From positions 496,001 to 560,000 of the forward strand of contig JAPZLL010000010.1 in assembly GCA_036250225.1 (NCBI GenBank): 64,000 nt of DNA. The letters are read 5' to 3'. A program made the translations under genes and the position numbers. The notes below the pieces were generated by a model that had not been told where the DNA came from, made no database searches, and saw only the letters and a list, made by a program, of their open reading frames with translations. Below, piece by piece: positions 57,021-64,000 of the stretch; position 1 is the stretch's first letter; each line of letters starts with the position of its first letter. This stretch comes from Cercophora sp. LCS_1 (Eukaryota > Ascomycota > Sordariomycetes > Sordariales > Lasiosphaeriaceae).

Positions 57021-57599
57021 ATGGGCAAGAACTCGGTCAGATACTACGCAGTGGCAGCAGGCTTCCACCCCGGCATTTACGACAACTGGGGGTAAGACTC
57101 CACTATCGTACATAATCCGTCATCGAACTGACAGCACCAAAGTGCCGCCAAGAAGCAAGTCGAAGGGTTCAGTAACAACTGCTACAAGTCATTCTCGACA
57201 AAGGAGGCGGCTGGGCGCTTCATGGAGGAGTACAAGCAGCACAGTGCCGGTGCTCCTTTTCGTCGTCTCACTGGGACTGTCAAGAAGAAGCCAGTCACGA
57301 GGACCCGCTCTGTGGGTGAGGAGACCGCCTCTAAAGAAATCGAGGTCAAGGCTCCTGACAAGGAAAAGTCTGAGGAAAAGTCTGAGGAAAAGTCTGAGGA
57401 AAAGTCAAAAGATGCCAGTGAGATTCCCGTGGGAGATGAGGTAGCCAAGGAACGTGAGGAGAAAGCGACAGTGGTGTGGCCTGGGGAGACTAGTGATGGT
57501 GTCGAAGAGTTGGGCATTGCCTTGGATGGTCTGAATGTCGAGTCGGATATTGAAGAGAAGCAAAGGGACGGCGCAAAGAGAAGTGAGACGCCAGAGTAA
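57021..57599 (+). CDS. Protein with RNase H1-type hybrid-binding (viroplasmin-fold) domain, no RNase H domain
   Basis: Two exons, 57021-57091 and 57143-57599; 528 nt, 175 aa. The first 50 residues, including RYYAVAAGFHPGIYDNWGAA and KKQVEGFSNNCYKSFSTKEA, match the N-terminal domain of eukaryotic RNase H1, which grips RNA/DNA hybrids through conserved aromatic and Lys residues. A basic linker (RRLTGTVKKKPVTRTR) follows, then a charged tail with four tandem SEEK units (12-nt repeats at about 57367-57411) and an acidic C-terminus. No catalytic Asp/Glu of RNase H is present in the remaining 110 residues. It could bind hybrids or dsRNA without cutting. Short stand-alone proteins of this type occur in fungi, but their role is not established to my knowledge. 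It sits inside the inverted tRNA pair. Confidence 0.8.
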
Positions 57600-57821
57600 T
57601 GGGAGAAACCACTGAGATTCCAGGAAGCAAACGACCACAGCAATGCAATGTAACCAGAGATTGACAATCCTCAATTCGTTTCTGTATTCACAATCCAGAC
57701 AGATATTTAACTTGCTTCACAAAAAGAAAAACCAGGAACCTTTTGCTCAAAAAGACAGGCATTCAATGAGTCAGTTCAGACGGATCCTCAGATGTGGAGC
57801 AGCACGCAAAAAGGCAAAAAT

Positions 57822-57901
57822 CTCTCCCGCCGGGAATTGAACCCGGGTCTCGAGCGAAGTCGAATGACAAGCTCACATACTGACCACTATACTACGGAAG
57901 A
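57822..57901 (-). tRNA. tRNA-Asp (anticodon GUC) with 8-nt intron, second copy
   Basis: The reverse complement is identical over all 80 bases to the gene at 54682-54761, intron included. About 40 bases upstream are also conserved between the copies, with only a few differences, mostly C/T or G/A. A T-run follows on the minus strand (57817 downwards). Confidence 0.93.
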
Positions 57902-58143
57902 TTTGCGAATGTGATCATTCGCCGTAGCTGTTGGTTGGTTGGAGGAGATGGCCGATAATTCAGTATATGACTCGGACCCAACCTTCGTGTTTGCGCTTCG
58001 TCAATAAGTATCGCCCAAGGGGTTTCCTGATGCACCAAAACCTGAGGCTATTGAATCGCTGTTCAGGAGCGTCAATCCTTCACTGCACATCGGGTACAGA
58101 CGTTTGTATGCCTTTGCAGCCTCGATGTTTCAATGCAGTCTCT

Positions 58144-58180
58144 CATTCAGTTTCATTCAATTTCATTCAATTTCAGTCAA
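58144..58180. repeat. Short tandem repeat, 10-bp unit, three to four copies
   Basis: CATTCAGTTT, CATTCAATTT, CATTCAATTT and a diverged CAGTCAA follow one another directly. Probably a simple-sequence expansion without function. Confidence 0.7.
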
Positions 58181-58456
58181 GGTCCTCATCTGCATGTCTC
58201 CGAGCCCTCAAAGAGAAGATGGAATGCATCGGGTCTTTGACCCCAACATTGCATTGACAAGAAACTGAGGCAATGGAAATAGCCTTAGTAGACGTAATAA
58301 TGAGGCATGACGCTACTGACAAAAGGATCGACTGTTGAAAGAGGCAACAAACGATGACGACGACGCTACAACACATTCGAGCGACCTGATTCCTGGGGAA
58401 TTGTCATGAAAAGGGAAAGGGCAAGAAAAAAGGAGAGAGCGCTAAGCTCACGAGCA

Positions 58457-58462
58457 TATAAA
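58457..58462 (+). promoter_or_regulatory. TATA box upstream of the AAA ATPase gene
   Basis: GCATATAAACAGCC, with TATAAA 98 bases before the ATG at 58555, followed by a C/T-rich leader. This is a good match to a core promoter. Confidence 0.5.
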
Positions 58463-58554
58463 CAGCCACCTGCTCCCCGAACTCTTATCCCCTTCACCAC
58501 TCACAGCCAACACCGTCACCTCCCTCTCATCATCTCCTCTCATACACCGCCATC

Positions 58555-61062
58555 ATGAACTTGCCTACACCCCACACTTCGGCTCACCCACCCACAATCC
58601 ACACACTACACCAACACCTCTGCACTCAACGCTGTCCCCCACGCTGGTCCCCCTTCCCAACTCCCGAAGCGGAGACCCGCGCCTTGGACGCAACCCTCCC
58701 CTCGCACGCCATCATCCGCCGTCTCCAGCAGAACCCCAAGTCACCGACAGGATGGTCCACCGCCTCCTTTACCATTAACTCCCCGGCCATGCGCGAGGCC
58801 CTGTCCACTGCACTCGCCAACTACCAAGACCTCGACCTCGACCTGAACGACTGGACCTTCGCCCCGCCCTACATGCCCCTCGTCCATCGCTGGGATGCCA
58901 TCTCCCGCTGCGACAACGCCGAGCTGCTCGAGTTCTTGACGGAGGAGCTGAAGGATATGATTGGTTCGCTCAAGGAAGTTCGCGAGAAGGGTAAAGTCAA
59001 GTCCGATGAGCTTTGGAAGGTTTTTCCGCCAGGTGAACTTGTTGTCTTTCGCATGTATGGAGTTGAGACGGTTGGACGCATTGTTGTGTGTGAGGCGCGG
59101 GATGGAGTGCCAGGTTGGGAGCTTGTGATCGAGTACGTTGAGTGGAGTGGCAAGGAGTGTGGGTTTGCACAGACGAGCGAGCTTCTTGGGGGGTTTACTG
59201 GGGTGAAGAGGGTGACGGACTTGGCGGTGCATCCAGTTGTGTTTCGAGACGATGGACAAAACTTTGCAAAGGATATGATTGCCAGGGGAAGGAAGTGGGA
59301 GGCTTTGAGGGGTTTCTGCTTCAGGGAGTACCAGGGGCGAATGGTGTTGGATGGGATGGATAAGGGCGGTATTGAGGTAAGTGGTCCGAGTGAGAGATTT
59401 GGGGTGTAGCTGATGAGAGCAGGTCTCTGGACGGGTTGTCATCGATGCGTACGCCTTTTATCGCAGCAACAAGACGGGGGCGCCCGTGTTGACGGGGTTC
59501 AAGGGGACTTCCGAGTTGCATGGTTTCAATGGTCTCGGTGGTATGCCCGCGCAACCTAGTGTCCCTTGTCTACGAGGTCAACCTGTGCCACTCCCTACTA
59601 CAGTCCCTACTGGGTACCCGACGACCCATCACCCTCTGGTTTCAGGTACTCGCACCCGACAACTTCCTCTTTGCGCCAGGGCTTTTGGTCTTGTTGAGCC
59701 TGAACCGATCACGCCGAGTCTACGAAAGCGCCGCCGTACGCATCAAGCAGCCAGCCCCAGACACCCGAGGTTCTACAGCCGCGACTATTTTGGCGATGAC
59801 GATGACGATGATGATGATGGTGATGATGATGATTATGGCGACGACGAGATGGATGGCCTTCACGACGGCCCGGACAATGGGACGCCTGTCGACCGCAAGC
59901 CCGTCAGCATCGAGCGCAAGGAGGATCTCACCGTCTTGTCCGACGAGCAGTGCATGCTTGCCAATCCCTGGGTACTTGCAATGGACCTGAAGACCAAGCA
60001 GTGGGGTGAGTGCGCCTCTGCTATGGATTCCAGGGTCAATAGCTGACGTTGTTGCAGGTTACATCCTTGTTGACAATGTCACTAACATCGCCTGGAACGA
60101 GAAGTCGTTTGAGAACTTGGTCCTCCCAGGCGGCGAGAAGGACTTGGCGTGGGATTTTGTAGAGAGCAAGGCTCAGTCGGTCCAGGAGCATGACAACGAT
60201 TTTGTTGAGGGAAAGGGTAGGGCTCAACCCAACAATCCTTTTGAAGAGACATCCGCTGACCAAGGTCTAGGCCGTGGCATCATCATCCTCATGTTTGGTC
60301 CTTCGGGTGTGGGCAAGACATACACCGCTGAAGCTGGTAAGACTCCTTCACCTTTTCACATAACGACAACTGACATGGCCAGTCTCCGAGAGAGCTCGAG
60401 TCCCTCTCTACTCCATCAGCGCTGGAACCCTCGGCACCAGCCCCAAGGAAGTCGAAGACGCTCTCGACCACGCACTCGACCTCTGCCGCATGTGGAACGC
60501 CATGCTCTTGCTCGACGAAGCCGACGTCTTTCTCGGCACCAGAACCAACGACGGTCTGACCAGAAACGAGCTTGTATCTAGTAAGTCTTCGCTCGTCATA
60601 TCATCACATCATCCGCTGACCAACCACCCAGTCTTCCTCACCAGACTCGAGTACTACCAAGGCATTCTATTCCTCACAACTAATCGCATCACAAGCATCG
60701 ACCACGCCTTCCGCTCCCGCGTCGATCTCTTCCTGCCCTACAAAGATCTCGAGACCGCCGCGCGCAGACAGATCTGGGAGAACTTCATCAAGCTCCTCGG
60801 CGGCGACAAGTTCTCCATCACTGAGGCCGACCTCGTCAAGTTGTCCAAGTTGAAGCTGAATGGCAGGGAGATCAAGAACCTGATCAAGACGGCGCAGATG
60901 CTGGGGTACAAGAATGGTGGCGTTGTTGCTGCGGAGAAGCTGTACATGCTTGCGGAGAAGCGTGTTGAGGCTATCAAGATGTTTCAGGAGCAGGGGCATG
61001 GGGAGCGTTGGGGCCAGGCCAGCGCCAAGCCTGAGGGAAGGAAGTGTGATGAGGACGCTTGA
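58555..61062 (+). CDS. AAA-family ATPase with N-terminal DUF7025-like region
   Basis: Five exons: 58555-59376, 59423-60005, 60058-60336, 60383-60580 and 60632-61062. Total 2313 nt, 770 aa. The N-terminal half (about 100-330) resembles the fungal DUF7025 region (LWKVFPPGELVVFRMYGVE, SGRVVIDAYAFYR). A linker follows with a long Asp run coded by GAT/GAC repeats (about 59790-59850). The ATPase core has Walker A GPSGVGKT (549-556), Walker B AMLLLDEAD (601-609), sensor-1 LFLTTNRI and an arginine in FRSRVDLFLPY. This places it among fungal AAA proteins related to the Bcs1/spastin superfamily; the cellular role is unknown, probably remodelling a protein complex. Exon 2 between 59540 and 59780 is low in complexity, so a further small intron there is possible. 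Confidence 0.87.
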
Positions 61063-61169
61063 GGGACTCGTGAAGAGGAGACTTGGTAATATTCTTTTGG
61101 GGATATGGGAGGATGTACGCTTGGACGCACAGTGAGGGAAAGACTCGGGGATAAACATTTTTAGCTAGC

Positions 61170-62163
61170 TTACTCAGGAAGCACATAGCCCTCGGTTTCC
61201 TCATCTGTCCGTTCGATGTCGACTGATTCTAGGTCGATACCATCCAGTGCCCTCACATTCAGAGGCTGCAGCGCCATGTTTTTCCAATAAACTTCCAAGA
61301 CCTTTTCCTTCCTTTCCGGCGGTAGAGTGTCGAACACGCTGATGGGTGGTCCATAGACGTTATTGAACACCGCGACGCCGCATGTCTTGCAGTGGGCAAT
61401 ACCATTAAACTTTCTCCCGTAGAGGTACTCGAATGTGTTCTCCCTCCCGTGGATTCGGACCTGGTCTTTGTTGGGGTATACCCCAATGTAAGCATCCTGT
61501 CATGGTATTAGTCTCCACAAATACTTAGGTGAAGGGACCAAACCTCACCCTTACACATGAGCTGCAATTGTCTTCCTTCGCTTTGGATTCGCTCAACGGC
61601 ACCAACAGCTCGACTCGAACCTTTCCACAATGGCAGGATCCCGCGTGCAGCGCCGGAGCGGCATCACGTTCGACAGGAAGAGGATCGATCTCTCTAGGTT
61701 CTGCTTCTGATTGCTGAGTCTCCGACCTGGCTCTGTCAGTCCAGCTTGGTCAAGGTCATGGTCCATTTCTCACCTGCTCAGCTTGAAGGGATTGACCCCC
61801 TGAACCGCCCTGAGGTTCACCAAAAGTTGATCCTTGAGAGGTCCCTTTGAATGCTCCCCGAGCACTCCTGTCCCGCAAACGCTGCAAAACTTTGAAGAAA
61901 TGTCAGCGGTGCATGTACATAGCAAAGGAATTGACCTTTAAACAAACTTGATCACGCAGTGTCTTCGACTCGTATTGCGTCAACAGGTCGCCATCCCTTG
62001 TTATTGTGAACACGTCAGATTCAGGCTTGAACCAAAGGTAGCCCTTTTTGGCGCAAAGTGAACAATCGCACGCAGTCGCTTTTGTGATCTCGGATGTTTC
62101 GATCTCGAAGCGGAATCCGCCGCAGTGGCAGTTGCCATGGTAGGTTCTCAAAGGCTCAGGCAT
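61170..62163 (-). CDS. Protein with two GFA (CENP-V/glutathione-dependent formaldehyde-activating) zinc domains
   Basis: Four exons: 62163-61948, 61889-61774, 61726-61549 and 61496-61170; 837 nt, 278 aa. The first domain shows GNCHCGGFRFE, CDCSLCAKKGYLWF and FCSVCGTGVLGEH. The second repeats the pattern as GSCHCGKVRVE, NCSSCVRDAYIGVYP and HCKTCGVAVFNN. In each, the Cys pairs coordinate two zinc ions, as in the GFA/CENP-V fold. The annotated glutathione-formaldehyde activity is doubtful for most family members, so the catalytic role is uncertain. Twin-domain forms are common in ascomycetes. All introns fit in phase. Confidence 0.9.
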
Positions 62164-62620
62164 TGTGGGCTTGGAACGAATGGCAGTTGCTGACGGCTGA
62201 CCTGAAACTTGGGAGCTGGCGAAAGTTATATGTGTTACTGAAAGTGACGGATGAGGAAGGTCATATGTCGCTGCAGTGCCCTGAAGGATTCACCCGGCGC
62301 GGTTATTGTGGGCTATCCAACCAAAAGTCTCGCCGAGTGGCACAGCATCTGCTACCACGTCGTGTGAGCTCAATACTAGGAACTGGATAGTCCAAGATGC
62401 CAGTTTAGATCTCCACCATCCGTACCTAGGATTTTAGCTTATCTTAAACGTATCTAATAGCCCAACACGGCACAGGGAAAGTTTTTGCGCCACTTCAACG
62501 TCAATAAAGTTCCAGGAAATGACACTCCATCGATGTAAGTTCAAGTGTTGGCTCAAGTTTTTCTATCTAGTCTATATACAATTATCCGAAGTCGAACTCT
62601 GCTGCCCCTTATCATCAAGC
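62164..62620. other. Intergenic region, nothing recognised
   Basis: About 460 bases holding the promoter of the twin-GFA gene and the 3' end of the DUF1993 gene. Confidence 0.4.
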
Positions 62621-63266
62621 TCAAGCGGGAATAACAATAGGAGCATAAAACTCCTGGATATAATCCAACTTGCCAACCGGCACACCCTTGGTCCTGAGGA
62701 TGGCATACGCCTGGTTGAGATGGAAGTACGCGTTTGGCAAGCCATGGCCAAACACCGACTCCTTGGCCGTGACATCAATGCTGATGGTTGTTCCGAATGG
62801 TCTGTTGACGTCCATTAGCCTCTTTCCTTCCTTTCCACTCTCTCCACCCTTTCCTAAACTCCCACCATGAAACCAAAAAGAGAAATAACAGAGAATAATA
62901 GACTTACTGCTTGACAATCGCCTCTGCCCGCGCATCAATCAACTCCCCATCCACTCCCTGCACAATCTCCCTCGCCTTCTTGATGCGCTCATAGTAGTCG
63001 GCAAACGTCGTCTCGGTGTTGTCAAACTCGCCCGTATCGACACCCGCCAGACGGCCCACGACCACACGCACGTGGCGCGTCAGGTTCTGGATCTGGAAAG
63101 ACAGGGGGCGCATGTCGTCGATCAGGCGGGCGGGGAGGTATTCTGCATTTGGGTCGATGTCCTGCGATGCGGCGTGGGACTCGGCCTTTTTGAGGATGTG
63201 GAGGAGGGTGTCGAGTTGTTTGGTGAAGGTTGAGATTACGAGAGAGGAGAGGGTTATTGTGGCCAT
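62621..63266 (-). CDS. DUF1993-family helical-bundle protein
   Basis: Two exons, 63266-62908 and 62801-62621; 540 nt, 179 aa. The pattern FTKQLDTLLHILKKAESHAA, ARLIDDMRPLSFQIQNLTRH and FGHGLPNAYFHLNQAYAILR with GVPVGKLDYI is that of the DUF1993 family, four-helix bundle proteins related in fold to DinB. They are cytosolic and widespread in fungi and bacteria, with no proven activity. The spliced frame is complete. A TATA element lies about 155 bases upstream, and a GT microsatellite lies in the leader (about 63276-63291). Confidence 0.88.
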
Positions 63267-63859
63267 TTTGGATGCTGTGTGTGTGTGTGTTTGTGATGCG
63301 ATCGGGTGGAGAGGGGTGGAGAGTGGGTGATTCAGCTGAGAGGAGGGGAGTTGGTGAGTCGACGGGTCGATGGATTGGTGATGATGAATGGTGGGAGGAC
63401 ACGAGACAGAGGATGGAATATATATACCCAACCCAGTAACTCTCACCCTCACTCTACTTGACGGTTACAAAGCTGAAGAATGGGGCGCAAATCACAACAT
63501 TGTCGCCGACAATGACCACCATTGTCGGCCCCGAAAGCGGGGAAGCAGATACGGCTCTTAGCGGATGCTTCCCTCGGTCCCGCCATGCAGGTCCTAGACC
63601 ACAAAGGAGCCTATCACAGCGCCGGCTCACAGGCTAATCGGACCCCACCTCCCCCGTCCGTCGAGCCGGAGCCGGCATTTCGTCATTTGGACTGCCGATG
63701 ACAGGACGTTAACTCCGACGACATTGTTAGAAATTCAAGGATGAATCGTGATTCGAAATGTCCTGATGAGGTAAAGCTATTTGCACATGAATAATGAAAG
63801 AAGGTTACATGCACATGATTTGTACACAAGCGAGTGTCATGACGCGTTCAACATCAACA
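63267..63859. other. Intergenic region with the DUF1993 promoter
   Basis: About 590 bases. It contains a GT-repeat, a TATA-like element at 63419 and no gene that I can support. Confidence 0.45.
63419..63426 (-). promoter_or_regulatory. TATA-like box upstream of the DUF1993 gene
   Basis: On the minus strand GGGTATATATATTCC lies about 155 bases before the ATG at 63266, in a position suited to a core promoter. Confidence 0.45.
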
Positions 63860-64000
63860 TTAGGCGGGGATGCTCGGCCCGAGCGTCTTGTAAAAGTCGC
63901 AGCGACCGCCGCGGCCACCTTCCCACGTGTTGGCGTTGGCGACCGAGAGGGCGTTTTGCAGGCCGGGCTGCTGGAACTGGGTGACGGTAGTGCCCCACTG
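63860..64000 (-). CDS. C-terminal end of an unrecognised gene (cut by window edge)
   Basis: The minus-strand frame entering at 64000 is open for 46 codons to the TAA at 63862-63860. It reads QWGTTVTQFQQPGLQNAL, ANTWEGGRGGRCDFY and KTLGPSIPA. The codon use and the aromatic/Gly-rich pattern with one Cys look like the end of a real, possibly secreted, protein. I could not name the family from so short a piece. Confidence 0.55.
   Translation of the reverse strand, partial: QWGTTVTQFQQPGLQNALSVANANTWEGGRGGRCDFYKTLGPSIPA

Larger units (their letters stand above)
57902..58554. other. Divergent region upstream of second tRNA-Asp and AAA gene
   Basis: About 650 bases. It contains the duplicated tRNA upstream flank (57902-57945) and a 10-base tandem repeat CATTCARTTT at 58144-58180. 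The promoter of the next gene lies at its right end. Confidence 0.5.

Noticed and set aside
1..64000. CRISPR arrays, operons, riboswitches and bacterial-type signals
   Set aside because: The window is eukaryotic by its introns and gene families; no regularly spaced direct repeats of CRISPR type were seen.

Overview
This window is nuclear DNA of a filamentous ascomycete (Pezizomycotina). The evidence is short GT-AG introns (about 37-75 nt, many with CTAAC/CTGAC-like branch sites), HET-domain proteins, PTH11-like seven-helix proteins, a Zn(II)2Cys6 regulator, a QDE-1-type RNA-dependent RNA polymerase and the DUF3602, DUF5695, DUF1993 and twin-GFA families. A Sordariomycete is my best guess, but this is inference. 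For most genes I placed introns so that all exons join in one frame and the summed length is divisible by three.

Layout. 0-3 kb: the start of a GH3 beta-glucosidase (cut by the window edge) downstream of an MFS sugar transporter on the same strand, which looks like a small glucoside uptake and hydrolysis unit. 3-9.4 kb: a bicupin protein, a PTH11-like membrane protein and a HET-domain protein. 9.6-16 kb is a zone of decay: a methyltransferase lacking two bases, a DAL5-type transporter with three in-frame stops, and a relic of a HET protein C-terminus. An intact small gene with a possible permuted papain-type fold lies inside it. 16-28.3 kb: a secreted M14 carboxypeptidase, a Zn2Cys6 factor (8 exons) and the RNA-silencing polymerase.

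28.3-38 kb: a gene-poor stretch with a 113-bp degenerate tandem repeat, a second PTH11-like gene that is one base out of frame, a P450, a fragment of an amino-acid permease and an ankyrin-repeat protein. 38.6-52 kb is rich in secreted products: a subtilisin-like protease, a Cys/Thr-rich protein, a large DUF5695 protein and a mucin-like protein. A second HET protein and a DUF3602 protein lie among them. 53-58 kb: a third PTH11-like gene, then two identical tRNA-Asp(GUC) genes in inverted orientation 3.1 kb apart, enclosing a 2-oxoglutarate oxygenase-like gene and a small protein with an RNase H1-type hybrid-binding domain. 58.5-64 kb: an AAA ATPase, a twin-GFA protein, a DUF1993 protein and the end of an unrecognised gene.

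There is no single obvious multigene pathway. The common themes are extracellular digestion and uptake (GH3, transporter, M14 and S8 peptidases, DUF5695), surface sensing (three PTH11-like proteins), non-self recognition families (two HET proteins, a HET relic, an ankyrin protein with a HET-associated N-terminus) and genome defence (QDE-1-like polymerase). I did not find a clearly new multi-gene system. The best leads are the inverted tRNA pair, the hybrid-binding protein without RNase H, the small H/C-motif protein beside the HET relic, and the run of damaged genes.
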